Of a DNA stretch of 20,317 nt, positions 8,090-16,447 are shown one piece after another. The notes under the pieces were generated by a model. The model did no database searches. It was not told the origin of the DNA and saw only the letters and a list, made by a program, of their open reading frames with translations. This stretch comes from Euprymna scolopes. Lineage: Eukaryota; Mollusca; Cephalopoda; Sepiida; Sepiolidae. The first letter of the stretch is position 1; each line of letters starts with the position of its first letter. The stretch covers positions 117,522,502 to 117,542,818 of the forward strand of contig CM044500.1 of assembly GCA_024364805.1 (NCBI GenBank), written 5' to 3'. The position numbers were made by a program, and so were the translations under genes.

Positions 8090-8163
8090 TATCATATTCT
8101 GAGCAAAACCAAGCTGCCAATTAGTTATGTCTGGTTCAAATTCTGCACAAGTACCAGTGTTTG
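8090..8163 (-). repeat. Repeat block E, right (inverted) copy
   Basis: This is the minus-strand partner of 7110-7188, sharing TTGTGCAGAATTTGAACCAG and ACATAACTAA. The similarity falls off beyond TTGCTCAGA. The overlapping open frame at 8173-7952 runs through this repeat into A-rich sequence and is not a gene. Confidence 0.65.
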
Positions 8164-8173
8164 AAATCCCCAC

Positions 8174-9190
8174 CCATAAACCATTTACGCATCAGTGTCA
8201 AACATGTTCTGTTTGTGTTGAAGTCGTCCTGGTAAAGTAAGATTTCTTATTCAGAAATTAATATAGTCATTGTTTCAGATGCATAGTGACATCTAAATGG
8301 TTTCTGTATCGGAAAAGGAAGTAAACCATAGATTCTTTTAAATTATGCGCCTGTTTTACAAAGAGGCATCAGAGATTGGAGCTCAGTCGGGCACCTTCCA
8401 GTCAGATTATTCAATAGAAAATAAATACATCTCCATGATATTCTCAGATAATAGTTGAAAAAAGAAATTTACTAAAATGAACACACTTTACAAACAAATA
8501 TCTATGTTAAGACAAACACTATAGATATCGTTACCATAAATAGATTTTTATACGACTACTAAACTAATAAAGCAGATTGTGAATATGTGATGAGTTAAAT
8601 AGATAATTTGTCCAACAATTAAAATAAATGAGTAAATACAAGTTGATCTGATAACAATTTTCTGTGTGTGTGAGTTTATTTCCTATGAACTCTTAAACAG
8701 CTGGGCTAATTCTTTTTAAAGATTGGCTCAAATTTATATTATGCATCTTGGAGTGTTTTTTGATAGGTTTTTGATAAGTATTACAAATTAATAATCAAAA
8801 TAATCCGATTAAAAAAGAAAATTTTGACCTTTAGAGCCTAACATCACAAGTGCATTAGAGAAGTTTTATTACCTCACAAGCAAAAATGTCTGGTGTATAA
8901 ATTTAACAGTAGGTTCTTTGATATGACTAAAAAAGAGAAATGAATGTTTTTTTTTTAACACAATTGAAACATGATACTTAACTTTTACATTTTAAACTTT
9001 AATTCCAGCCATTATTTTATAAAAAAATAAAAGTATAAAATCAACAGTAGATTCTCTACAGTGTAATGTTGACTACAATGTATTGTGGACAAGTGTCTGT
9101 AGAGAGGCATGTGAAGCTTCCTCCAGTTGAACTGTAGTGGAGCAGACAATCAATAGATTAGATTGAAAAATGGGCAATTTCACAGATTTA
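8174..9190. other. About 1 kb of AT-rich intron with nothing recognised
   Basis: No ORF of note, repeat partner, hairpin or RNA motif was seen here. Base composition is like the rest of the intron. Confidence 0.5.
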
Positions 9191-9194
9191 GGTG

Positions 9195-9272
9195 TCAATA
9201 AAAGTATTAGAAGTGTGGAATATTTGTTGATCATCATTTATTCCTGAGCAACGTCGGATGCCCCTGCTAGTT
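9195..9272 (+). repeat. Family C repeat 3' end
   Basis: GTGGAATATTTGTTGATCAT, CATTTATTCCTGAGCAACGT, CGGATGCCCCTGCTAGTT matches the 3' ends at 1-107 and 765-795. All three end in a variant of CTGCTAGY and stand in the same orientation. What lies upstream could not be aligned. Confidence 0.55.
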
Positions 9273-9690
9273 ATATGAATTCCTAGAATACATTGCTTTC
9301 AGAAGGAAATTTCGCCGTGAAGATGGAAACATTACTCTTAGGAGGCAATTTTACTGCCAGAAAAAAATATTAATTTCTTTGGCATTGGTAATCTTTATTC
9401 TCAACATGATTGACCTTTAGCCACCATCTTCTAGTATTTATTTGGAAGAAAAAAGTTTGGATTTTATTTATTTATTTTTTTTTTACTTACTCCTGCCACG
9501 ACATCCATCCTTCAATTCTCTAAATTGTCAATTTAACAAAGGAGATAACTACAAAAAAAAAGAAAAGAAAGAGGGGGGGGGGAGTTCTTAGTCATTGTAC
9601 CTATTTACTTGCCTCCCCACGAGGACAGAATTAGACACACGGTCGGTTTTTAATGTGGGGATAATCCAGCTTCCCCAAAAGGGGCACTCT
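9273..9690. other. Intron sequence with poly(A/T) and a G-run, unclassified
   Basis: It holds an (TTTA)n/T-run near 9463-9484, A-rich sequence near 9550-9570 and a G-run around 9572-9581. No gene or repeat partner was recognised. Confidence 0.5.
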
Positions 9691-9815
9691 GCGTAGGAAC
9701 AAAAATTAAAATTGTCTCAGTCATGAAGGATTCCTCCTCCACTGATTGAGGATAGAAAGGTGAAATGCAGCATCAGAACAGATACTACACTTTGATCTTG
9801 GCCTTTATGCCATGT
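9690..9815 (-). pseudogene. U2 snRNA-like sequence, probably a pseudogene
   Basis: On the minus strand, starting near 9813, the sequence reads GGCATAAAGGCCAAGATC and then AAAGTGTAGTATCTGTTCT. The U2 snRNA 5' region reads GGCCTTTTGGCTAAGATC and then AAGTGTAGTATCTGTTCT. The stem-loop I pairing (GGC...GGCC) and the GTAGTA branch-point-recognition sequence are present. After position 9775 resemblance is only patchy (CTTTCTATCCTCAA; ACAATTTTAATTTTTG). The Sm site and 3' half are not recognisable, so this is a degenerate copy or a snRNA-derived repeat rather than a working gene. Confidence 0.55.
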
Positions 9816-10100
9816 CAAAAACTGAAATATTGAATATCAAACGAAACCAATGGTATCTACTGTAATGTCATTTCGCAGTAATGAAAATATCCAAAAACTA
9901 CAAAACGATAAAAATTACAAAATTAATTATTAATGAAAACAGTTTTTGAAGACAAATATCGTTATCATTGTTATCAGCAAAATGAATTGATAACCCCAAC
10001 GAAAAAAAGAAATATCTCATTTCTCTCGGCAAATGAGAGCTGGCTATTTGCAGTCAAAGCCATAGCACATCTGAAAAACAAATGACCGAGAATTATTAAC
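9816..10100. other. Unclassified intron sequence
   Basis: AT-rich; no repeat partner, gene or RNA was recognised. Confidence 0.4.
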
Positions 10101-10318
10101 GTGCTTCTACTTCAAACTGTCCACCTGCGATACCATTCTGCTAACCTGCTTTTCAGCCGACTACAAGAATGTAAGCAAGTTCTTGTTGAGCCACCCCCTT
10201 AAATAGTCAATTTCTACCAAATCCCATCATTGTTACACTCATTAAGCCTTATCCTTGAGTGGCCTTTAGGCAGTGATAAGTAGTGACTTCCTTGTCAAAA
10301 AAAAAAAAAAAAAATTTT
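10101..10318 (+). mobile_element. LINE 3' end with poly(A), plus strand (family L1)
   Basis: The segment TTTCAGCCGACTACAAGAAT, GTAAGCAAGTTCTTGTTGAG corresponds to TTTCCAGCTGACTATAATAT and GTAAACAAGTTCTTGTTGCG at about 14108-14164. The 3' tail CATTAAGCCTTATCCTTGAG then TGGCCTTTAGGC also matches the 14247-14281 copy. It ends in an 18-base A-run at 10297-10314. The coding part is the last portion of a reverse-transcriptase ORF (the 'LWNSLP...FK..VNKFL' region seen at 14080-14165) and is interrupted. This is a 5'-truncated, dead insertion in the DNAJC25 intron. Confidence 0.7.
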
Positions 10319-10689
10319 TCAAATAAAGTCTGTTACAAAGCAGACAATTCTTTTCTAATATTATCAACAAAAAAACAAAAACAAAAAAAAAAAACACAAC
10401 AAAAACATTGCAACCAAAATATAATTATCTCTGTGAGAACAACAGATGATTTTATCAAATATTTTTCTTCAAAACAACAATGAACAAACATTGAAGTATC
10501 CCTTCATGGAGAGTAGTTGGCACCCCATTCGTGCTATCATGAATCAAAACTGAACTTTTAACATTTTCTACAGTTATCAGAAAATAACTGATTGAATATC
10601 AATCAGTTAAAAGTCCATCTTGAGTTTGTCTATTTCTTTCTCATCACCATACACTTATTAGTAATATAACAATGCTGTGTATGTAACCA
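10319..10689. other. Unclassified intron sequence
   Basis: A/C-rich low-complexity sequence near 10366-10405, then ordinary AT-rich sequence. An open frame at 10283-10483 is mostly lysine, asparagine and glutamine from A-runs and is not called. Confidence 0.5.
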
Positions 10690-11249
10690 CTCTGCCCCCT
10701 TCATGTACATACTTCCGACTAACCTGACAAGCAGCAAAACCCGATCCTTTCACTGTTGAGGTTTAGATGCCAAAAAGTCTTACTCTAATAGCGTTTTTCC
10801 CTCGGAGTGCTAGACTTTGGAATTCTCTCCCAGTTTTCCCCCGAGTGTACTAAACTGCAGAAGTTTAAATGTAATGTGAACAGACATTTTGCTTTTCAAC
10901 TCCCCACAGCCCGAGTTGGATATGATCCCCAAATAGTAGCCCCTTATGTTATAAATGGCACTATTCCTTGTTTGGGGTGCAAAGTAAAATGGAAAAGCAG
11001 CAAAATCCCAGCCCTTCACTGTTGAGGTCCCTAGATTCTAAAAAGTCATCTACTCTAATAATTTATTCCCTTGGACTGCTAGACTTGTTTTCTGCTTTTC
11101 TGACTGTCCTCACCTGCAGAAGTTTAAATGTATTGCGAACAGACATCTGGCTGCTCAACTCCCCATTCCCATGTTAGACATGATCCTAAATAGTAGCCGT
11201 TTATGTTCCAAGTGACACTATGCCTTGTTTGGTGTGAAAAAAAAAAAAA
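10690..11249 (+). mobile_element. Tandem pair of LINE 3' ends with poly(A) (family L2)
   Basis: Two consecutive copies of about 250-266 bp share the same order. In copy 1, from 10731: GCAGCAAAACCCGATCCTTT, CACTGTTGAGG, GAAGTTTAAATGTAATGTGA, ACAGACATTTTGC, CTATTCCTTGTTTGGGGTG. In copy 2, from 10997: GCAGCAAAATCCCAGCCCTT, CACTGTTGAGG, GAAGTTTAAATGTATTGCGA, ACAGACATCTGGC, CTATGCCTTGTTTGGTGTG. Only the second ends in poly(A) (11237-11249). Translated parts (FKCNVNRHFAFQLP) are the extreme C-terminus of a LINE reverse-transcriptase protein. A third, longer member is at 17365-17882. Open frames overlapping here are remnants, not host genes. Confidence 0.7.
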
Positions 11250-11443
11250 TGTTGAGAACAACCGTTTAAATCATGTAAATGACTTTCTTTTTTGCCAAGC
11301 ATGTCAAGCTTAACTAGCAAGCTGTTTCTTGATGACATTTCCCGAATACCACTAACGGAAAGAAAAAAAAAATAGAAGCAAATTGGATATGAATTGCAAT
11401 TTATTTGTGGCTACGTGTCAAAGCAGTGTCCCAGTAAATACAA

Positions 11444-11760
11444 ATAATCATCAGTACGTGCAAAAGTTACAGAATGAGGCATTGACAGTACTCTCCCCTC
11501 CACCATTATATAACTCATCCTCACAGATGCAAGTGGTCTGCATGTTAGAACATCTACTTCAAAACGAAAAACCAGAGTTCTGACAGTTTCATAATTGCAC
11601 TTTGATAACATAATTTAGCTTGGTTGATTCGATTGTTTTATACAGGGAGTCTGGGCAAATTCAATGATTTAGGTATTGTGTTAACTAATAAGGATACATC
11701 CGTTCATACTTAATCATCAGTATGTGCAATAGTTGCAAAATGAGGCATTAAAATCTGCAG
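11444..11760 (+). repeat. Diverged direct repeat, about 268 bp apart
   Basis: AATCATCAGTACGTGCAAAA then GTTACAGAATGAGGCATTGA (from 11446) recurs as AATCATCAGTATGTGCAATA then GTTGCAAAATGAGGCATTAA (from 11713). The rest of the two intervals aligns poorly, so this is either an old tandem duplication or two copies of an unknown repeat. The open frames at 11383-11611 in this interval are on both strands and have no recognised relatives. Confidence 0.5.
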
Positions 11761-12200
11761 ATAAAACGTTAGCAAGTAAACAGGAAATAGGGGCCAGATG
11801 GAAGTCAGGTGGCTGACCTTGGGGATGGGGCATTGTCTCCTGAGGGAACACGAGCTAGAGAGGAAATGACGTTACACAATAAGAGACAAGCGTGAAGAGT
11901 GGGCACTCTTAGCTGGAAGCTTTAAGAGATGAAACATAAATGACAAGAGTCGATTGTAAATGAAGGAACCAAAAATATGTATTCCTTCCCTCCTGTCCTT
12001 ACCACTAGCAGAGAGGAAGGTAACATCAACAGCCTAATAAAATGGCCTTTCTCCAAATTCAGAACATAGGACAACAGCACAAAGAAAAGAACTAAGACAA
12101 GAATGAAAATATACTCTCCCCGGAGAGGTAGCCACCATGGAACGGCAAGACGATCCCGAATGAAATGTTCTCAGTCACTATGGTTGCACAAGGAAGACAC
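11761..12200. other. GC-richer unclassified block
   Basis: This interval is visibly richer in G and C, and lacks the long A/T runs typical of the surrounding intron. It includes GGGGATGGGGCATTGTCTCC and a small palindrome CTCTCCCCGGAGAG near 12115-12128. No long open frame, box promoter, inverted ends or partner copy was recognised. It is probably part of an interspersed repeat, but no family is claimed. Confidence 0.4.
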
Positions 12201-12429
12201 AAGATATGATTTAATTGAACCATGTATTATTTGTTGGTTTACATTTGGTAATTAAATATACATTTTATTTGACCATTAAATCTTCTCAGTTGGAGTCTGT
12301 AAACTCAACGAATAAAGAATTCTTAAAGAATTTTTTTTTTTTTTAAAGTGACACGTGATAAAAAAAAAAAGACAATTTTAACAATAAAAAAAAACAAACA
12401 AAAAAACTAGAAAAATCTGAATTTCATCA

Positions 12430-13130
12430 CCATCTTCATATTCAATTTAGCACCAATTTTACATGCTGGTACATGAATTTGGATGGACTTGGGAAATTGA
12501 TTTCTATCATGACCTACCTCTAGCCAGACCTTTTTCTACTCAACAAGTTAATTTTTATCACTTCCTTAGGTTTTCCTTATCTGTATCCTTTCAACTGAAC
12601 CTGCTACCTCAACTGTTCTACATCTACTAACCCAAGAATTCTTATCCATCCTTTCAATGTGGCCATTAAAGTCACAGCACATTTTCCGATACTGTTCAGA
12701 TTCAATCTTCCTCTGAGGTCATCAGATCTAAGCCTGTATTTAAGACTCATATAACACCATGCAACACATGTCCTCAACCCTTACTGGCCATGTTTCACTA
12801 CCATACATCATCAATATTGCATACATATGTCTCATAGACTTTTTGTCAACAGTGGTAAATACTCTTCATGGTTAGCAATAGCAGAAGTTCCCTGAATTTA
12901 TTCCATTCATTGTTAACTCTTGCAATCACACGAGCACCTGTTCCACCCTGTGCTCCAATGTCCAATAGTATCCCTAAAGTAAGAAAACTTTGACAAGCTC
13001 AACAGCTTTGTCATCCAGATATACTTTCTTCAAATTCGAATTTGCATATATCTTTATTGTCTTATGCCCAAATTGTTTATCCTCTCTCAAAGTTTTCAGA
13101 TGATATTTGTTTTAGCATGCCTGAAATCCA
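12430..13130 (-). mobile_element. Degenerate LINE reverse-transcriptase C-terminal region, minus strand
   Basis: On the minus strand, successive short frames carry residues typical of the C-terminal part of a LINE endonuclease/reverse-transcriptase protein. In order they are KKVYLDDKAVELVKVFLL (near 13035-12980), RVNNEWNKFRELLLLLTMK (near 12925-12870), MYAILMMYGSETWPVRVEDM (near 12825-12765), then a region like LRGRLNLNSIGKC (near 12710-12670). YGSETW is a well-known hallmark of this region in many LINE clades. Frameshifts and stops interrupt it repeatedly, so it is an old dead copy. Clade (RTE, L2 or CR1-like) cannot be fixed by eye. It differs from the two other LINE families in the window. 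Confidence 0.75.
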
Positions 13131-13384
13131 TTGGATCCAAATAATCTATTGTATATTTTGAATTCAAGAAGATTAACAATAAAAAAACCTTTAAAAATTT
13201 CAAGAATTTGAATCTAGTGTTTGAACTATTGATTCTACATCTCTGGTTTTATAGTTAGTGCTCCAATATCAGGCTGACCGAAAATACTGACTTCATGACA
13301 AAAAATGCATTGTTACATTCGTTTTTTTCCTTTCTAAAACCCAATCATGTTCTACAAAGTTAACAATTTTCCTTTACATAATAA

Positions 13385-13515
13385 CCAAACCAAACACTAT
13401 GAACAAATATTTTGAAGATATAAAAAACCTGAAACAAAAACTTTTACCAAAATTGACTGAATTCGGCATTAAATAACCCGAAGAGAATTGATATGCCATA
13501 AAATAAAACAACCAA
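13385..13515 (-). repeat. Family A repeat, minus-strand copy
   Basis: Read on the minus strand: TTTATTTTATGGCATATCAA, TTCTCTTCGGGTTATTTAAT, GCCGAATTCAGTCAATTTTG, closely matching the copy at 16470-16530. It abuts, head to head, another partial copy on the plus strand that starts near 13525. Confidence 0.65.
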
Positions 13516-13524
13516 ACCAAACCT

Positions 13525-13570
13525 ACTTTTATAGCATATCAAGCCATTTGGAGTAATTTCGTTTTTACTA
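13525..13570 (+). repeat. Family A repeat, short plus-strand copy
   Basis: TTTTATAGCATATCAAGCCA then TTTGGAGTAATTTCG parallels TTTTACGGCATATCAACCCT then TTTCGGGTTATTTAATG. It is only about 45 bp before similarity stops at sequence belonging to a LINE 3' tail. Together with the preceding minus-strand copy it forms a head-to-head pair. Confidence 0.45.
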
Positions 13571-13574
13571 ATTT

Positions 13575-13616
13575 GTCAGCTTATCAAGACCCAAAGGTCA
13601 TGCAAGGATAAGAGGA
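13575..13616 (-). mobile_element. LINE 3' tail fragment, minus strand (family L1)
   Basis: On the minus strand CTCTTATCCTTGCATGACCT then TTGGGTCTTGATAAG matches the 3' tails at 14255-14291 and 10246-10282 (CCTTATCCTTGAGTGGCCTT, TAGGCAGTGATAAG). Only about 40 bp remain, and no tail poly(A) is visible on the expected side. A plus-strand A-run (about 13616-13633) sits beyond its other end. Confidence 0.45.
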
Positions 13617-13734
13617 AAAAAAAAAAAAAAAAAGCAAAAATATTGGGACAAAACTGTTAGTGTAGAAATATTTATCCCTAAAAGTCTAATCAGAGAAAAA
13701 GATTACATATATTATTAGAATTGATAAAACAATC

Positions 13735-14315
13735 ACGTACCTCTATAAGAGATATGTCCTAAAATGGAGTACTGTTGCTACATCTGGACGGGAGTTGCTC
13801 AGAGCACCCTATCCTGCCTTTGACAAAGTTCAAGGCCGGCTTTGAAACAAAGTAGGTAATGCCTTTTTTCTTCCCTGCAACTCAGAAGAGATGTTGCGAG
13901 TCTCTCTCTGCTCTATCATTATTTTCATGGCAAGTACTCGTCTGAGTTTCAATCTATGGTCCTCCTCTTCTCAAACTTTCATGAAAAACACTTATCTAGC
14001 TGAAACAACCATCAACAGTCCCCCCCCACTCTCTATCTGTGCCAAAATCTAAATGCAAATTCCATAAACAAAGCTTCTTTCCTAGAATTATTCGTCTGTG
14101 GAACTGTTTCCAGCTGACTATAATATGATAGTCTTCAAGTTCAATGTAAACAAGTTCTTGTTGCGCTCCCTCCTTCCTAAATAATCCATTTCTACCCCAT
14201 TTTCACGACTATTAATATGCTGTTGTCTCTTTGACTACCATACACTCATTAAGCCTTATCCTCGAGTGGTCTTCGGGCCTTGATAAGTGATGATTCTCAT
14301 AAAAAAAAAAAAAAA
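13735..14315 (+). mobile_element. LINE fragment: RT C-terminus, 3' tail and poly(A) (family L1)
   Basis: This is the longest copy of this LINE here. It opens with LINE residues MEYCCYIWTGVAQSTLSCL (13762-13818), equivalent to the 'MEYC..IW.GA' block of CR1/Jockey-like reverse transcriptases. It continues through interrupted frames to a region like ELFPADYNMIVFKFNVNKFL (about 14101-14162). The 3' tail contains CATTAAGCCTTATCCTCGAG then TGGTCTTCGGGCCTTGATAA, followed by poly(A) at 14300-14315. It is 5'-truncated and broken by stops and shifts, and encodes no working protein. The A-rich sequence after it hosts the start of the element at 14329. Confidence 0.75.
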
Positions 14316-14328
14316 TTTAAAAAGAAAA

Positions 14329-15473
14329 GGATCAAATAAAGATTAGATACCCCGTGGCAGAAGACGAATACTGGCGAACATTTCAAGTGACACCGGTTGT
14401 TCGACGTTTACATTGCCGTTGGTTGCTTGTAAACACATCAAATAGCAGATATGGTCGAATGTTCGTGAGCAAGATTTTTTAAAAATATATTTACAAAACT
14501 TTTAAGATTGAAAAGAAAAAAATATATATTTACAAAACATTTTCTTTAATATTAAATATTCACAAAACGTTTAAGGATAAAAAAAAAACTTTCTATTTAC
14601 ACAAAACTTTTTTGTGTAAGTAACAAAACTAACAAATTTTAAAAATACTTAAATAGGTGCCTTTTTGAATGCGTTTTATTAATATATTTATAGAACTTTT
14701 TAATAAATCTAATAATAATTATAATAAAAATTTTAAAAATAAAAAGACTGAACTATATTAATTACAAAACATTAGAAACTGAGAATTTCGGATGCTAAAT
14801 GACTTGTATTTAATTTGCTCTTGTAGAGAAGTAAGCAAATAGCAAGTTTTTGGGGTTTTTTTTTTTTAAATAAAAATAAAAATTATAAAAAGATTTATAT
14901 CTTGTGATACTAGACTTCATCTTCATAAAAATAAAACTTATAAAAGATGTGAATAAAATATATTTAAATCTCGATTGTTTATACTTGTGATTTTATTATA
15001 AATAAAAAAATTACCTTAGTTTAGAAGGATTTCTCCTTCACTGACCACCTACATACATTGTACTTTAAATAAATATTGAATTGTATTAAAAACGCACAAA
15101 GAAACGTTAAAAAAAACAACAAAAAAAAAAAAAAACAGTGTACATAAAAATTAATCTTGGTCGCAAAAATCTGAACAAGTTAGTTATTTTATATTTGTTT
15201 CTGCCATTAAAAAGTTTGGTTATAAAAATTTTTTTGGAATTATGTATTTTTTAATTGATATCATCTGAAATTCTCAGTTATAACGTTGGTTTATTTATTT
15301 ATTTGTATTATTTTACAACCTGCTCCAGCGTAGTATAAACATCCCCAACCACCCCATGTTAAGAATGGCTTTCGGAATAACCCCCTCCCAACCTCCCCAT
15401 GTTAAGAACGGCTTTTGAGGTTGGGGGTGTTTATTCATCTTCTGCTACGGGGTATCTAATCTTTACTTGATCC
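14329..15473. mobile_element. 1.14-kb non-autonomous element with 42-bp terminal inverted repeats
   Basis: The ends 14329-14370 and 15432-15473 are inverse complements with three mismatches, all transitions. Both read inward as GGATCAANTAAAGATTAGAT, then ACCCCGTRGCAGAAGAYGAA. Left subterminal sequence (14375-14465) has nested inverted pairs: CGAACATT/AATGTTCG around GTTTACA/TGTAAAC. Right subterminal sequence has two direct units of about 43 bp (CCCCATGTTAAGAAYGGCTT) and a perfect CCCAACCTC/GAGGTTGGG hairpin (15387-15425). The middle is extremely AT-rich and encodes nothing. Both flanks are A-rich, so a target-site duplication cannot be defined. It resembles a MITE-like DNA element; superfamily unknown. 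Confidence 0.8.
15343..15425. repeat. Two 43-bp direct units and a hairpin in the right subterminal region
   Basis: CCAACCACCCCATGTTAAGA then ATGGCTTTCGG and CCAACCTCCCCATGTTAAGA then ACGGCTTTTGAGG are consecutive copies. The second also forms a hairpin through CCCAACCTC (15387-15395) and GAGGTTGGG (15417-15425), loop 21 bases. They lie just inside the right terminal inverted repeat of the element and are absent from its left side. Confidence 0.75.
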
Positions 15474-15740
15474 AAAAAAAAAAAAAAAGTTCAATGTCAA
15501 TTCTGTTTTGTAAATTTTAGAAGAGAAAGAACAAACATAAATTAAACATCGTCTCACAATGCAAGTTTTCTGGGAAGATAATGGTTTGAAATTATTTCTT
15601 TTATGGAAATTGTTTAAATTGTTTGGAAACTGAAATGGAAGGAATTGTACATACTGTTATACGCAAAAAATGGCATCATTCATCCAAAAGTAAAGAGTTT
15701 CACAAGATATCTTATTCATTGAGGATACATGCGAATGTTC
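15474..15740. other. Unclassified AT-rich intron sequence
   Basis: A 15-base A-run adjoins the terminal repeat. The open frame at 15623-15814 runs into the tandem duplication and has no recognised motif; it is not called. Confidence 0.5.
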
Positions 15741-16187
15741 TATCTGTATTCATAAATGTATGGAACAATTTAAGTGCAGTAATAATTCAGTATATTATTT
15801 GTAAAATTTTATAAATCAATAGTTTTCAAGTAGTTGGAAGAAAATGTAAATATGAATCATTTGCTTAATGCAATAAATGTACGCATGATAAAGATCTTGT
15901 AAGTTTAATAAAATCTGAAGATTTATACAAAATATACGTTTATACAAAATATGGACATCTGTAGGTCTAAGCTGTATTAATAAATGTATGGAAGCATTTT
16001 AGTGCAGTAGTATTTCTGTATTATTCATAAGTTTTTCTAGATGAATGGTTTCCTAATAGTTAGAAGGAAATTTAATATGAACTAATGCAGTAAATGTATA
16101 CATAGTAATTGTGCAGTGATAGTTTAATCAAATCTGAAGATCATGTTTAATATGCTTATTGCAAATATAGACATCCATAGATCTGAG
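15741..16187. repeat. Diverged tandem duplication of about 220 bp
   Basis: Unit 1 (15741-15970) and unit 2 (15971-16187) keep the same order of landmarks: CTGTATTCATAAATGTATGG / CTGTATTAATAAATGTATGG; TTAAGTGCAGTA / TTTAGTGCAGTA; GTAGTTGGAAGAAAATG / ATAGTTAGAAGGAAATT; AAAATCTGAAGATTTA / CAAATCTGAAGATCAT; GGACATCTGTAGGTCTAAG / AGACATCCATAGATCTGAG. The units abut directly and differ at roughly a quarter of sites by eye, so the duplication is old. No coding function is apparent. Confidence 0.8.
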
Positions 16188-16447
16188 AAAAAACAATGCT
16201 GAAGGAAAAAATGATATCAGTTGAGATTCTCCTGGTAGTGACGCGAGGTAAGTGAGAGGATTTAGTGAATAGAGAGTAAAATTGTCTGCTACTATCTTTG
16301 TGGGAATACATATATTGGAGAGGCATTTTGTTTGGAATAAATGTAATTTTAAAATGTTTTTAAATGGGGATGAAATGTATGCTTGTTTTGCAAAACGCAC
16401 TTTAGAAACTGCTGTAAATGATCAGAATGAAATATTTGTTCTGGGTA
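16188..16447. other. Unclassified intron sequence
   Basis: The 90-codon minus frame at 16400-16128 starts here and crosses into the tandem repeat. It shows no recognisable motif and no splice context, and is not called. Confidence 0.4.

Noticed and set aside
10807-11177. Open frames on both strands
   Set aside because: They coincide with the tandem LINE 3' ends; the sense frames are decayed reverse-transcriptase C-termini and the antisense frame is a shadow.
14340-14354. GATTAGATACCCCG resembles the conserved small-subunit rRNA 'GATTAGATACCC' sequence
   Set aside because: The identical sequence recurs inverted at the other end of the element (15432-15473) as part of terminal inverted repeats, and no other rRNA similarity surrounds it.
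15343-15425. CRISPR-like direct repeats
   Set aside because: There are only two adjoining units without spacers, inside a eukaryotic transposon-like end.
16128-16400. 90-codon minus-strand open frame
   Set aside because: It overlaps the diverged tandem duplication, has no homologous frame in the first unit and no recognised motif.
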